Part shown: positions 1 through 10,712 of the stretch, one piece after another
How the letters are laid out: every line of letters begins with the position of its first letter
How positions within the stretch are numbered: the first letter of the stretch is position 1
Notes under the pieces: generated by a model
Database searches by the model: none
Told to the model about the DNA's origin: nothing
The model's input: the letters and a program-made list of their open reading frames with translations, nothing else
Assembly: GCA_039621445.1 (NCBI GenBank)
Contig: CP154955.1
Coordinates: 55,185,341-55,249,340, forward strand
Reading direction: 5' to 3'
Length of the DNA: 64,000 bases
Origin: Euglena gracilis
Taxonomy: Eukaryota > Euglenida > Euglenophyceae > Euglenales
Program-made: the position numbers and the translations under genes

Positions 1-142
1 ACACACAAACACAACACACACACACACAAAAAAAAACACACAAACCACAAAACACACACACACACACACAAACCCACACACAAACACACAACCACACACA
101 CACACACAAAACACACACACACACAACACAACACACAAAAAC

Positions 143-177
<35 letters not shown>

Positions 178-354
178 CAAACCACAACACACACACACAC
201 AAATACACAACACCACACACACAAACACACACAACAACCAAAAACAACACACACACACAAACACACACACACACAACACCACACACACAAACACACCCAC
301 ACACACCCCACACAACACACAAAACACACACAACTCACACACACACACACACAC
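1..354. repeat. (AC)n microsatellite
   Basis: The first 354 bases are almost pure AC/CA repeat with A-rich interruptions. No gene is visible. It lies directly upstream of the first recognisable exon and is best read as intronic or upstream simple sequence of gene A, whose 5' part lies outside the window. Confidence 0.95.
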
Positions 355-376
355 GGTGAAGGACGTCCACGAGCAG

Positions 377-473
377 CGACCGCCACATCCGGCGCTGGAC
401 GTTCGAGGTGACCGGGGCCAGCCTGGAGCGGGACGCCAGTGTCCGGCTGGGCCTGCAGCACCTGGACCGCGAG
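377..473 (+). CDS. Gene A exon A1
   Basis: The exon is open in the frame reading RHIRRWTFEVTG...LQHLDRE and ends in phase 0 at GAG followed by a GTGTGT donor. An in-frame TGA at 357-359 limits the 5' extension, so the exon starts at the AG ending at 376 or at 361. The protein is rich in Arg, Leu and acidic residues and reads naturally into exon A2. Confidence 0.55.
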
Positions 474-3400
474 GTGTGTACCGCGGCGGGCTGCGCGTGT
501 CGCACAAAGGTGCAAACTCGGCCGACGCCGCCCGGGGGGGGGGGGGGGAAGGGGCTTATTTTTTTTGCCGGATTATTTGGGCGCCACTCTTCAGAGAGTT
601 CAAAAGTTCCGGCCATGCGATTATTTTTAGTTGTGCTGTGATGTGGTGTGTTGTGCTGCGGCATGGCGAGCTTTGGTGTGGGGTGTGGTGGCTGGGGTGT
701 GTGGTGTGATTTTGTGTCGTGTGCATGTGTTTGTGTTTGTGTTTGCGTTGTGTAGTTAGTTTAGGCACCACTGTCTCGTCATTGCTCTTTTCGTTATGGT
801 CAACCCTTCTTGGGCTGGAGATTGTGGGGAACTTCATTTGGATCCTCATTTGGATCCATCATCACTGGGCACATGTTTGGCCAAAGCTGCCGACAGCCCC
901 CACCGCCCATACCGTGCCACCCCCTCTCCCTTGGGATGCTGGACGAGCTGGGCTTCAAACCAACCCCTCACCCCTTGGCAAAAAAAAGAAGAAAAAGAAG
1001 AAGTGCCAAAAATGGCCCATCAGGTGCCGAAGGCGCCGGAAACTGTCTCGAGAAGTGTTCAAGAATTAGTGGGTTTGAGCCATGTTTCATCTTTCAGTTT
1101 CACTGGCTATCCTTTATTTTTGAAAGTGGAGTGACCCCCGTTTCCACACCCGCGCCAGGGGGAGATCCGGCCGGCAGTGCCTGCGCTGGGGCCGTCGAAG
1201 GGGGAGATGGAGCAGCTGGAGCGGGAGCATGCAGAGACATGCAAGCGGTGTGTTTGTCTCTGTCGCGCAACTTCCCCCCCCCCGATGGGTGAATCCCAGA
1301 CCTCTGTTTTGTGTGTATCGGCAAAAAAAAATTTTGTGTATCGTGTGCATCGGCAAAAAAAAATTTGTGCATCGGTGTGTATCGGCAAAAAAATTTTGTG
1401 TATCAGTGTGTATCGGCAATTTTTTTTTGTGTATCGGTGTGTATCGGCAAAAAAAATGTGTGTATCGGTGTGTATCGTTGATACACACTAAACATAGGTC
1501 TGGTGAATCCCTCGGTCCAAGCACACCCACATTCATTTTTTGCTTTTGGTACGCCGAAGGCACACCTCTGGGGTGTTGTACAGGGGGGGGGAAATTGATA
1601 TCCGCAATTTTTCCGCAATTTCCGCAATTTTCCGCAATTTCCGCATTTTTCCGCAATTTTCCGCAATTTTTCCGCAATTTCCGCAATTTTTCCGCAATTT
1701 TTTCCCATTTTTTTTCCGCAGAATTTTTTTCCCACCACCGAAGATGGAAGATGCAATGAGTTCAAGCCATTCTTCAAATGGATCAACAGGTGTGCTATTG
1801 TGTTTTGTTGTTTTTTCCCCCCAGTTTACCAATTTTTCTCACAGGTGCACCACTGGTTACAGAATTGGGTGCATCCCACCTGTGCAAAGAACATCAAGCG
1901 TGTTGATTTGTGCTCGCCTGCATCGACGTGGGTGTTGCGGTGTTCTGAACCTCACAATTGAAAATTTTCTAAGTCCCCTCAGACAGAAATGTGTATACCC
2001 GATATCAATTTTTCCGCAATTTTTCCGCAATTTCCGCAATTTTTCCGCAATTTCCGCAATTTTTCCGCAATTTTTCCGCAATTTTTCCGAAGGCCTCCGA
2101 TATCAATTTCCCCCCCCCCTGTGTTGTAGCTCAGGGCACGGAATTTGGGTTCAGCCCATCGCAATGGCTTCAGTTAAGTTGGCTTGAGCGATATGTATCA
2201 TGGGTTCGTCAGGACAAGTGTCCCAATTTTTTTTCTGAGAAAGCGCATGCACGGCATTAATCACCCTGTTTTTTTGAGTCTCCTGTCACAAAAGCTGTTG
2301 CATAATCCCCAGGATCACTGTGGTTCACTGCTCACAGCTTCTCCAACCATCCACACAAAGGATTAAGAGGCACCATCCCTTCAGTAAATTGTGCACTGCT
2401 CCGTTGTTTTTTCCCCTAATGATGATGATGATAATGTAATAAAATAAATAAATAAATAACAAAAAGCAATAATATAAGAAATAAATAATAATAATAATAA
2501 TAATTAATAATAGTAATAATAATAATATATTAAAAATTACAATAAAGTAATAAATGTAATATGAATAATATAATAAAAAAATAAGAATATTTAAAGTGAA
2601 TGAAATGTTAGTATAAACACATGCAAAATAAAAACATACATAAAATGTTATAAAAAATATCATCAAATCAGGTGTGCAGGAAAAGTTACTGGAGCAACAT
2701 GGGATTTATCCTAGTGTGCATGTTTCGACAAACTGCCATAAATTTTTGCTTTGCTTTGCTTTGCATTTGTCCATCCATTTATCTTACCTTAGTAAAAAAA
2801 AATAACCAGATAAATAAAAACCCAAGGAATAAAAGCCAACAAAATAAAAAAACCAGATGGCGACGAAATAAAAAAAACCAGATGGCCTTTTGGAAGAGAA
2901 TACATGCAAGTTATGCGGACCCAGTCTCAGTGAACGCTTGGACACACCAACTCAGGTTGGTCAAGGTCGTAGACAGCAGAAGATTGTGCTGCCTGGAGGA
3001 ACAGAAGCATTCCACAGCGTGAGTGTGAGCACAGCAGGAGTCACGCAGATGCTGCGCTCGCCTGGCCCTGCCACCCTCTCGGCCGGCCAAGCGAGAAAAA
3101 GTATGAAAGAGCCGAGGCCAGGCAGGACCTTAAGAAAAATGGGGAAACAATAAAACTCGCTTGATAAAAACCAGGAAGCGTCGAGATGCCTTATGGGTTT
3201 TATTTTTCTGGGACAGCAATCTATTTTTCTATAATATATACCTTATACATTTATATATAGTTATCAAATTATATTACTTTTTTAAATTTAATTATGTTTG
3301 TTTTATTATTACTTTTATTATTTTAATTTCTTTTAATTTTGATATTCATTTTATTTATTTTAATTTCTTAACTGAGCCCCCCCGCTGACGCAGGTACCTG

Positions 3401-6400
3401 GCGGAGATCAAGGAGCTGAAGGAGCAGAAGGCGCTGTTTGACGCCAAGCTGCAGCAGACCACGGCCCTGTTCGACGCCATCCAGAGCCAGTCCGAGGGGC
3501 TCAAGCAGGACTTCGAGGCGGAGCTGCGACAAGTCCGGTGAGTCCCATCCCCGAACAGCTTCCTGAACCCCAACCCCGAACCCAGGACGGGAAAGTTTTT
3601 TTGATTTTTATGCCCCCCCCCCCTTTGGCTCAATGGGCCAACAGGCATTATTTGCTTTTAAGGCGAAATGCTGTTTTTTTACGGTTTTAAAGAAGTATTC
3701 AAGAATTTTTAGGCGTCTGTTTCCAAGGGCGGTCAAAAAACCATCCGGGCATCAAACCAACGTCCGTCCAGGTTGAAAATCCAAAAGTTAAAAGAACACA
3801 TTTTTTTGAGTTTTGGGTGGATATACAATACTCCAGCGATGGCAGAAATCATCCCCCCCCCCCTGGAGTTGTCCTGTTTTTGCCGCGGTTTTGCTATTTC
3901 TCTTCAGCTCGAAATTCGAAATTTTTCCAGGCCGAATTTTTTAAGGTTTTAAGGCCTTTTAAGGTTTTTTAAGGCGCTTTAAAAAAATGCCTCAGGGCTA
4001 GCCAGGGGCCGGTCTGGGGCTTGGGCGGGAAAACCAAGAAGGTGAATAGTGCATTTGTTGATGTCGTGGCTGGTTTGGTGATCGACCCCGGGAACAAAAG
4101 GTGGAGATTCCGACGTGGACCCGTTTTTGCCAGAAAACGTCGAGGTTTCCTTCCATTTTTTCCCCTTTCGAGTTTTCGAATGTGTCGGGATAGCAGAGTC
4201 GACAACACCCCAGGGACAAAAGACCTCCCCCCCGGGAAGATGCCCTGACTGCTACCGGGGGGGAATTGGAGGCCGAAAAAATTGATTGGGAAAAAATTGG
4301 CGTACAGAAATCCTGCCAAATTTTTCCGGCCCTTTTTTGAAAATCCTGCCATTTTTTTCCCCATTTCCCCCCGATTCATTTTTTGGTTGCCACGGAAGAA
4401 ATCTTGCCGTAACTGAACGTCTTCACATCAAAAATCCGGCCAATTTTTCCCGCGCCGTTTTTCAGGTTCGGCACCAATGTTTTCGGCTTCCAATTTTGGC
4501 GGTTCTAATTTTACCCCCAATTCCCCCCCCCCCCCGGTATCGTGGGGGGAACCTCCCATATTGGGGGCTCGAACCCCCCCCCCCGCAGCCCCGTGCCTCC
4601 CCCTTCAGAGGACAGCTCGGGGAGCGGGACGCGGAGGTGGCGCGGCTGGCGGCGGCGCTGCGGGAGGCGCAGGCGGCGCATGCGGCGCGGCCCGCGCCGG
4701 ACGAGCTGCAGCGGCACGCGGAGGCGGCCCGCGAGGCGCAGACCCGGGCGGAGCAACTGGCCGCCACGGTGAAGGCGCTGAAGGCGTGGCCCGGCTGGCG
4801 TGGGTGGTCCGGAACTCAGTCCCATTGGGGTGGGTACGGCCCCACCCCCAGTGGGAGTCTTCTGCACCTCCAGCCAGGTTGAAGAGGTGCAAATTTATGC
4901 AAATCAACAATGAATTCCGTGTATAAGTTATATAGAAGACATAACATCATTTTTTGTGGAAAAAGTGCATACCTATTTTCCAAAAAAAATAGAAATAAGA
5001 AAATAAGGTTTCTTGATTTAAAATCAAGAAACGTCGGTGGGCTGCTGATACTTTGGATTTTTTTGTTTTGAGGTCCATGTTGCAGAGAAGAAGAGCAGTG
5101 CAGTGAATAGTGTTTCATTTGTTCTACCAGAATATTGAGACCCCCAAGTTTTTCTCTCCGGGTCATTGCACAATTGCCTTTCTTCTCATCTACGGAAACC
5201 TGGTTATACTCACCCCTTATCCAGAACGACCCCTGTGCTAATGACCCCCGCATTTTTATGAAGACCCATTGGGAAATTCTCACCAATTTGAGCACTGTAC
5301 CGATGCAATGTGGACCATGCCAAAATTCTGCAAATAAAATTCATAATTTTTTTCGAGCTGGCACCTCCGAATTCTGGCTTTTTTGATGTTGCAGATATTT
5401 TTGAAGCCCAATTTCCGAAAACATGACTGCGTATTATCCATAGGGGTGTGCTCTGACAACCACTGTGCTCTGATAACAACCGGTGGTTATGTTCAGGGGT
5501 TTAGCAGAATTTCGAAAGGAATGTGGGAATGAGTGACCCCAAATAGAATCCCCCCAATTCATTCTTTGGAAAAACGAAGTCAGGGTCTGAGGAGTTTATA
5601 ATTTGGGCGCAAAATTTTCAAAGTCAAAAGTTGGCCAAAATGGGTACCACTGAGCCCAACAGGCCCCCCCCCCTTTTTTTAACTCGGTTTTAGCCTTTTT
5701 TTGCATTATGGACGCTGTTTTGGCACGTTTTCTGACGAAGTTGCATCGGTTTTTGTGATCTTTTGCAAATATTTCTGGGGATTTCCCCTCGTTGTGTCTT
5801 TTGATCTTTGTGGCAGTGTGATGGGGGGGGTTATTGTTTGGGGGGTTTACCTTGAGAAAGTTGGAACCCGCTGGAAAATCATCATTCTTTTTTTAAAAAA
5901 TAGTATTCTTCCACACGGTGAACAGTGACGGGGACAAAACGCCGGGTGTATGTGATGTTTCTTCTCATTTCAGGAAACCCGAGGACAAGTTTTTTTTTGC
6001 CACGTCCACCATCGGACGTGGGCTGCGGAACCATGCGGGGCCGCGCTGGTTGGGAGGTTCGAGAGCACCAGCAGATAAGCAATTCCTCCCCGTCTGTGCA
6101 GCCGCGCTGGCACAGCCAAGCTGCAGCTGAATGTTACTGTTACCGCGCCAGAGGGGCACATTGCCATCCACATGTCTGGTGAGTGTTTGCCTTTTCCACA
6201 GCTGGAGAACGAGCGGTTGCAGTCTGGGCTGGCCCGCTATGCCAACGATCCCACCATTGGCCGCGATGCGGACGACATTTACCACATCCTGAACACGCGC
6301 ACAGGTGCGTGTGTCATATTTTGCCCAGGTCACAAATTTGGTGTCCACACGTGCATGGACACACACACATAACAAACAAACAGATGGAAAGACGCAGATA

Positions 6401-9400
6401 TCATCCATCACACATCGTACGCTTGCACACGCGTGTACACACACACACACACACACACACGCACCACGCACGCACGCACGCATGCAAGCACGCACACGCA
6501 CACGCACACGCACATGCCCACACGCGCATGCACACATCAACACATCGCACATCACACAGACCGTGCCGCACGTCCATATCTCAGGCCTTGTGCAACACAT
6601 CGGGGAGCTGCAGCATTTGGCCAACGCCAGCCGCCGCCGCCTCGTGCAGTCCTACGAGTTGCCAGCCCTGCGCCTGGCGCTCAGGGCACGGCTGCAAAGC
6701 AAAGCCACGGGCTTTCTGGTTCATGGTGAACTCGGACGGAGGGTCCCAAATTTTTTCTTACGCATTTTTTGCGGAGTTTGGGTGGGTTTTGGGGTGGGCG
6801 GGTAGGTGGGCGGGTGGTTGAACCCCGGGGGTGGGGTCGTGGCTGGGTGGGCTGTTCGCAAAGTGGGTGGGTGGGTTTCGGGCCTGGGGAAAAGTGCCCC
6901 TAAGTGTGTCACTAAATGAATCTATGGACTGGACCCCCCACCAGCCTTTTTACCAAACTGGGATGGGTGACCCGGTTGGGTGACCGGGTTGCCAGAATGG
7001 AACCAAACCCCCGCGGGGGCGGGGGTCCGGTCCCCCCACACAGACAGAGCAGCACTGGGGCTGCTGGGTGTAGCAAGGGTGTAAACCCACCCACGGGAAC
7101 CACACCAACCACACAAGGTGAGTGTATGTCCCTACAAGCGCTGGGATTACACCAGAGTCACCCGGCCAGGGGGAGCAACAAAATAGTGTTGGTGTAAGGG
7201 GTCCCTGGCCACTCACCGCACAACTGGGTCAGAAGCGAAGTTAGCACCGGCCATAAACAGACAAGAAGCCTTGTTGCAACTGAGGGGGGGGGGTGCGGTC
7301 CTCATCCGAAAGCCCGGCGGGTCTGAGCGGGGCCAAAGCGGAGCTAAAGCGGGGCTAAAGCAGGGCTAAAGTGGGGCTAAAGCGGGGCTAAAGCGGGGCT
7401 TAAGTAGGGTAAAGCGGGACTAAAGCGGGGCTAAAGTAGCGGGGCCCTGCGGGCGCCGGTCCACGTGCGGGAGGCGGTGCTGCAGCAGCTGAACGCGGTG
7501 GCGCTGGCGTTTGACGACGTGGTGGACAAGGGCCGCCTGCTGGCGGCGCAGTTCCTGACGGAGGGGGAGCGGGCGAGCCTGCCGGCCCCCAAGGGTGTGC
7601 GCGTGCACGCGTCCCTGTGGGCCATCATGGACAGTCCATGTTGTGTGCTATGTATACGAACACATATATACGTTCTGCTGCTTCGAGGGCAAGAAATATC
7701 CACGGTGTGCATTTGTGCGTGCCTCTTCCTGTACCTGAAGATTGGCTATCGCTGGAACCGAACACCCCGAGTCCCAAAAGGCAGTTGGAGTTCTTGGTGG
7801 CTGATGGAAAAGTGCCACAACAAGAAAGCTGGCATCCCAGCACAACAGAACAACCTCATGTTAACTCATCAAGAGCGTGGCTGAAACGATGATACATTCT
7901 TTGCTTCATCAGCGGCATAGAAAAAATGCACGCTTGCTGAATAGCATCCGTTGTTCGTAGGGTTGCCCAAAGAATTTCTTCCTCATCCTCCCACAGTGAT
8001 CTATTTTCTCTTGATGGTGGGGCTGTCCTGGTGGGCTTCTTAAAAAAAAAATTTACAAATAAAAACCAGAGAGGGCCGAGTTTTTGTTAATTACAGTTTA
8101 TTTTTATTTTGCACGGGGACAGCAAGGACCGCCCCTTAAAGTCTTTAAAGACGGGGCCGGTCCAGGGGTCGAACGGGGCCAAAAAAAAGTTGAGAAATGC
8201 ATTTTTTTTTTTACGGTTTGGGCAGATGGACGATGGAATCACTATTTCTTCCCAGGTTGAATATTCTTTGCCAAACTGTGGCCATTTTTCCAATGTATTT
8301 TTTCATTGAATGCGCTGGGAAGGGTTTTTGCTTAAGGACTGCTTCGTACGTGTGCAAGTGCATGTGAGCGTGTGTATGTGTGTGGTCACATTCATGCATC
8401 TGTGCCATGGGCCCAAAAAGCATGCCCCAGGAGGAAATCCTTCATAGGACACATATGAGCGATGGCCCAATGATGCCAGAAATGACTTTTCCCCCTGTCT
8501 TTTGGAAAAAATATGCCGCTTTTTTTTGGCCATTCTTCCTGTGGATTTTGCATTCAATATGGCCGGACAGGAATGGGGGTTTTTTTACTGTTCTTGGCCA
8601 TCCAGTGACCCTCCCCATTTGAGTCCGCTATGCCCAAAGACTTCCGCTCCCCTGAGCCTCCGCAAGCCAACTCCAAAACAGTGCGCGCCCAGTGCGCCTC
8701 AACGGGAGGGGGGGTCCCTGCACTCCCTGTGCCCCCCCCCCATTCGGGTGTCCCCGCAGCCGCGCCGGCCGCGCCGGCGCCACGGGGCTCGAGCCCGTCC
8801 GCCCGCAGCGCCTCCGCGGCCTCCACCGCCGCGGCGGCGTCCGCGGCGGGGGCGGTGGTGCCGCACTATGCCCGCCCCGGCCAGCGGCGCCTGGACGCCG
8901 CGGCGGAGGGGGGGGGGGGCGGGGGGGGTCCATTTGGGACAGGGGAGCGTTTTTTTGTGGACGAAGGACCCGCCCCTGAACGACTGCCCTCTGGCCTGAG
9001 GGCCGACCAATGGCGGTTCGAAGGCTCGAATGCGGTCGATGTTGGAAAAAAAGTCAAAACAGCGCATTGCTTTGACATTTTGGGTGGACGGGCGATTTTT
9101 TTCTCAACGTCGACCGTATCACAATTTTTGAGCCAGTTTCCGGCAGATTTTGCATTCAATGTGTTGGGACAGGACTTTTTTTTTGCTTAAGGACCGTCCC
9201 GGCGGGGGCCAACTACCTCCCAAACTCCCCCCAATTGAAGCATGGCCCCCCCCCCCCCACCCACCCAGCCCAGCGCCTCCCCCCCCCCCAAATCGGGCCA
9301 TCTGAGGGCATTTCCGACAAAAAATTACGTACCATACCGAGGCGTCTCCGGCCCGGAACCCCCCTGGGGGAGGTTCTTCTGAGTTAAACAGAAGCCTGGG

Positions 9401-10712
9401 CAGGGTGCTTTCTGGCTGAAGAATACCCTGTGGGGTTCAGGGTCAAAATAAAGCAGCCTCGATCATAGAGCAGGCCGCCACAAGTATGCCGCCTCGGGGG
9501 GGGGGGGGACGTGGATGGTGGTGGCTGCCTTCTGGTTGGCTTTCGCGTTGGGTTGCGGCTGGAGTGTCAGCCCTGAATGTCGGGCAGCGGCCCATAGTGG
9601 GAAAGAGGTGGGTTGATGGCAATTCTGAAGAAAATCAACGACAATTGGGAGAGTATCTCCTGAATGACGCCCCCCCTCTCCACCAACTCGAAAGTTGGAC
9701 AGTGACCTGCTGGTAAGGAAGTAAATTGTGCAGAAAACATGACTGGAAACAGCACCGTTCCTCCTTTTTTTTTCGAAATGCATGTGTGCATTTTCGTCAT
9801 GTAACCCTTTGAAAGTGATCGGAAGAGGGCGTCCCTGTATGCACCACCTCCTACGCCTCCCGAGGCAGTACAGCCACGCAGGTGAGGTCCAGCTCGCAAG
9901 GATCCCGAACCGGCAGACCCCGGTCCCGCAGCCCTGGCCAGCTCGGTGTGTGCATGTGCGTGTGCTTGTGTGTGTTTGCGTGTGTGCGCGCGCGTGTGAG
10001 CGCGCGCGTGTGTGTGTTTGTGTGTGTGCGCCTGTGCGTGCGAGCATGTGTGTGTGTGTGCACGTGCGCGTGCGTGTGTGTTGCGTTGTGTTGCATTGAG
10101 TTGCGCTGCATTGCGTATGATGTCTCTGCCATGTGGTGTGTGGTGTGTGTGAGTGTGCGCACCATATTTGTTGTGCATTGTGTGTGCTTTATCGTGCAGT
10201 GGGCGTGTCTGTTCAATTGTGTTTCAAATCATCTGCTGGCTGCATGTTGATACTATTTTTTTTTGTGCTTCTGGAGGCTGCTTCTCTTCCCATCATCTTC
10301 CCAAAGGGACCACAGGTGGTGTTGTCATAAATATGAACAACCAATGAAAACAAGACCAATGATGTCCCTTTTTGTTGTTCTTCATCAGAAGGGACTTTGC
10401 CATTTGCTATAACGCGTTGTTCTTCTGCCTTCTGACGCGAGTCTCCTGCTGGCGTCACCTCCACCACCGTTCCAAAGGTGCGGTGGGCACCCCGGCACGG
10501 CACCGCACCATCCTCAGCAGCGCCCAGCCTGCACAGCGAGGCGTCGGGATTTTGCGGGGGAAAGCACGCGCGCACGCGCGCAAAGAGGCCACAGGCGTCT
10601 TTGCCAGAGCAGGCTGCCTCGGTTTTTTCTGCCTCTTCCACCCCCGCAGCAAAGCCTGTCGAACTACAACGGAGGCACCTCTGCTGCCTTTGTAGAATCA
10701 GGAAATTACTGA
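377..10712 (+). CDS. Gene A: spliced coiled-coil protein, 5' end outside window
   Basis: This gene is reconstructed from eleven short exons (listed separately). Exon junctions agree in phase for A1-A2-A3-A4-A5-A6, A7-A8 and A9-A10-A11, which random GC-rich sequence would rarely do. The predicted protein opens with an Arg/Trp-rich stretch (RRWTFEVTG). Long Glu/Lys/Leu/Ala/Gln heptad-like coiled coils (A2-A5) follow, then a helical Leu/Arg-rich part (A6-A7), an Ala/Pro/Ser-rich linker (A8) and a Ser/Thr/Gly-rich tail ending ...FVESGNY. I do not recognise the family. A cytoskeletal, centrosomal or ciliary scaffold would fit the coiled coils, but that is inference. Junctions A6-A7 and A8-A9 are not phase-resolved. 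A possible ATTAAA polyadenylation signal lies about 50 bases past the stop. No start codon is seen. Confidence 0.6.
1159..1247 (+). CDS. Gene A exon A2
   Basis: Acceptor CGCGCCAG precedes 1159 and donor GTGTGT follows 1247. Phase 0 entry matches A1 and phase 2 exit matches A3. The translation begins GEIRPAVPALGPSKG and continues into the coiled-coil start EMEQLEREHAETCK. Confidence 0.65.
1310..1490 (+). repeat. GTGTATCGGCAAAAAAATT minisatellite
   Basis: Seven or so imperfect copies of a 20-30 base unit (GTGTATCGG, sometimes GTGCATCGG, plus an A or T run) lie in tandem in the intron after exon A2. The A-run changes to a T-run in one copy. No coding role is supported. Confidence 0.85.
1581..2120. 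mobile_element. Non-autonomous hAT-like element with internal TTTCCGC minisatellite
   Basis: The element starts CAGGGGGGGGG and ends with the inverted equivalent. An 8-base direct repeat GTGTTGTA flanks it at 1573-1580 and 2121-2128. About 22 bases at each end are inverted copies (poly-G then AAATTGATATC). The interior holds two blocks of a TTTTCCGCAATT minisatellite (about 1603-1730 and 2010-2095), both in the same orientation. A CAGG terminus with an 8-bp target duplication is the hAT signature. No transposase is present. Confidence 0.75.
2425..2665. repeat. AT-rich simple repeat (ATAATA/AAATA)
   Basis: A low-complexity AT-rich run with ATA, AATA and TGA triplet periodicity lies inside the intron between exons A2 and A3. 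Long frames across it are artefacts of composition. Confidence 0.85.
3220..3370. repeat. AT-rich intron tract
   Basis: An AT-rich low-complexity stretch (TATATA, TTTTATTA) ends just before the acceptor of exon A3 and may serve as its pyrimidine-rich upstream region. Confidence 0.6.
3394..3537 (+). CDS. Gene A exon A3 (coiled coil)
   Basis: This is a clean exon. Acceptor CGCTGACGCAG ends at 3393, and the strong donor GTGAGT follows 3537. It enters and leaves in phase 2, matching A2 and A4. The translation starts YLAEIKELKEQKALFDAKL and is a classic coiled coil rich in Lys, Glu, Gln and Leu. The same region has no comparable protein in other frames. Confidence 0.8.
3538..4608 (+). other. Intron between exons A3 and A4
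   Basis: About 1.07 kb with poly-C and poly-T tracts and no supported exon. Frames on both strands in this stretch are short and low-complexity. Confidence 0.6.
4609..4768 (+). CDS. Gene A exon A4 (Ala/Arg-rich coiled coil)
   Basis: Acceptor CCCCCTTCAG ends at 4608. One base completes the phase-2 codon from A3, and the frame then reads GQLGERDAEVARLAAALREA and continues as an Ala/Glu/Arg/Gln helix. The preferred donor is GTGAAG after ACG at 4768, leaving phase 0, which matches A5. Third positions are nearly all G or C. A read-through to about 4803 is possible but loses phase agreement. Confidence 0.7.
4769..6201 (+). other. Intron between exons A4 and A5
   Basis: About 1.4 kb with no clear exon until 6100. 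From 6102 an open stretch (reading RAGTAKLQLNVTVTAPEG) runs in frame into exon A5. It could be an alternative longer 5' end of A5, but it carries a good internal acceptor (CTTTTCCACAG) and does not match the phase of A4. Confidence 0.5.
6202..6304 (+). CDS. Gene A exon A5
   Basis: Acceptor TTGCCTTTTCCACAG and donor GTGCGT bracket a phase-0 to phase-1 exon. The translation starts LENERLQSGLARYANDPTIG and ends ...YHILNTRT. Both phases fit its neighbours. It continues the coiled coil for about 10 residues and then becomes less helical. Confidence 0.75.
6360..6570. repeat. CA microsatellite with CACG variants
   Basis: Mixed (CA)n and (CACG)n lie in the 280-base intron between A5 and A6. Long open frames through it on both strands are repeat artefacts. 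Confidence 0.85.
6585..6725 (+). CDS. Gene A exon A6
   Basis: Acceptor CCATATCTCAG ends at 6584. Two bases complete the phase-1 codon from A5, after which the frame reads LVQHIGELQHLANASRRRL and then a Leu/Arg/Ala helix (ALRARLQSKATGF). The donor is GTGAAC after 6725, in phase 1. An earlier donor after CTG at 6719 is also possible. Confidence 0.7.
6777..6915. repeat. GGGTGGGTGGGTGG interspersed repeat, copy 1
   Basis: GGGTGGG-type tandem sequence is followed by a poly-G/C stretch and ends near GTCACTAAATGAA. The same order (TTTGGGTGGGTGG, TGGTTG, then GTCACT-A-GTGAA) recurs near 26986 and 36655, so it is a dispersed family rather than a local microsatellite. Confidence 0.7.
7201..7290. repeat. 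90-bp interspersed repeat, copy 1 of 3
   Basis: A 90-base unit begins CCCTGGCCACTCACC, passes through AAACAGACAAGAAGCC and ends in poly-G. Very similar copies lie at 21971-22062 and 25802-25891 in the same orientation. It has no coding capacity. Confidence 0.8.
7328..7439 (+). repeat. GGGGCTAAAGC minisatellite
   Basis: About nine tandem copies of an 11-12 base unit (GGGGCTAAAGC with GGGACTAAAGC variants) abut the acceptor side of exon A7. Confidence 0.85.
7440..7594 (+). CDS. Gene A exon A7
   Basis: The frame reads VHVREAVLQQLNAVALAFDD and then a helical, charged stretch ending SLPAPK. Donor GTGTGC follows 7594 in phase 1, which matches A8. The 5' boundary is uncertain: the nearest AG (7438-7439) belongs to the preceding minisatellite and would enter in phase 2, which does not match the A6 donor used here. 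Confidence 0.6.
7595..8759 (+). other. Intron between exons A7 and A8
   Basis: No supported exon. It contains a truncated copy of the GGACCGCCCTG hAT-like family (about 8130-8335) and a short GTGTATG repeat near 8345. Confidence 0.6.
8130..8335. mobile_element. GGACCGCCCTG-family element, degraded copy
   Basis: It shows the family order: AAGGACCGCCCC, a GGTCGAACGGGGCC block, GGCAGATGGACGATGG, TTTGCCAAA, TTTCATTGAATG, then TTGCTTAAGGACTG. The termini are degraded and no target duplication was found. Confidence 0.6.
8760..8908 (+). CDS. Gene A exon A8 (Ala/Ser/Pro-rich)
   Basis: Acceptor GTGTCCCCGCAG ends at 8759. Two bases complete the phase-1 codon from A7, then the frame reads APAAPAPRGSSPSARSASAA and continues to VVPHYARPGQRRLDAAAE. 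Composition is Ala/Ser/Pro-rich and likely disordered. The 3' boundary is obscured: a poly-G run follows and merges into a family transposon end at about 8927, so no good donor is visible. Confidence 0.55.
8925..9197. mobile_element. GGACCGCCCTG-family element beside exon A8
   Basis: It reads GGTCCATTTGGGACAGG at the left and TTGCTTAAGGACCGTCCCGG at the right, with the family middle (GGTTCGAAGGC, TTTGACATTTTGGGTGG, TTGCATTCAATGTG). It lies against the poly-G end of exon A8. No clean 8-bp duplication is seen. Confidence 0.6.
9828..9881 (+). CDS. Gene A exon A9
   Basis: The frame reads ...PVCTTSYASRGSTATQ and ends in phase 0 at CAG before a near-consensus donor GTGAGG. An in-frame TGA at 9816-9818 limits the 5' end, so the acceptor is the AG at 9824-9827. 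An alternative reading continues through the donor as an SR-like peptide to 9945. Phase agreement with A10 favours splicing at 9881. Confidence 0.45.
9946..10155. repeat. (TG)n/(CGCG) microsatellite
   Basis: Long TG/CG alternation in the intron between A9 and A10. Open frames on both strands here are repeat artefacts. Confidence 0.9.
10442..10477 (+). CDS. Gene A exon A10 (micro-exon)
   Basis: Acceptor TTCTTCTGCCTTCTGACGCGAG ends at 10441, and donor GTGCGG follows 10477. This 36-base exon reads SPAGVTSTTVPK, phase 0 to phase 0, consistent with A9 and A11. An in-frame TGA at 10433-10435 forbids a 5' extension. Confidence 0.45.
10650..10712 (+). CDS. Gene A terminal exon A11
   Basis: Acceptor CTTCCACCCCCGCAG ends at 10649. 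The phase-0 frame reads QSLSNYNGG and ends FVESGNY before TGA at 10710-10712. The Ser/Thr/Gly character continues that of A9 and A10. An ATTAAA lies near 10767. If this exon is skipped, gene A could continue into gene B. I treat them as two genes. Confidence 0.5.
   Translation, partial: QSLSNYNGGTSAAFVESGNY

Noticed and set aside
2325-2666. 113-residue Ile/Leu/Tyr-rich minus frame
   Set aside because: AT-rich simple repeat gives a false transmembrane-like protein.
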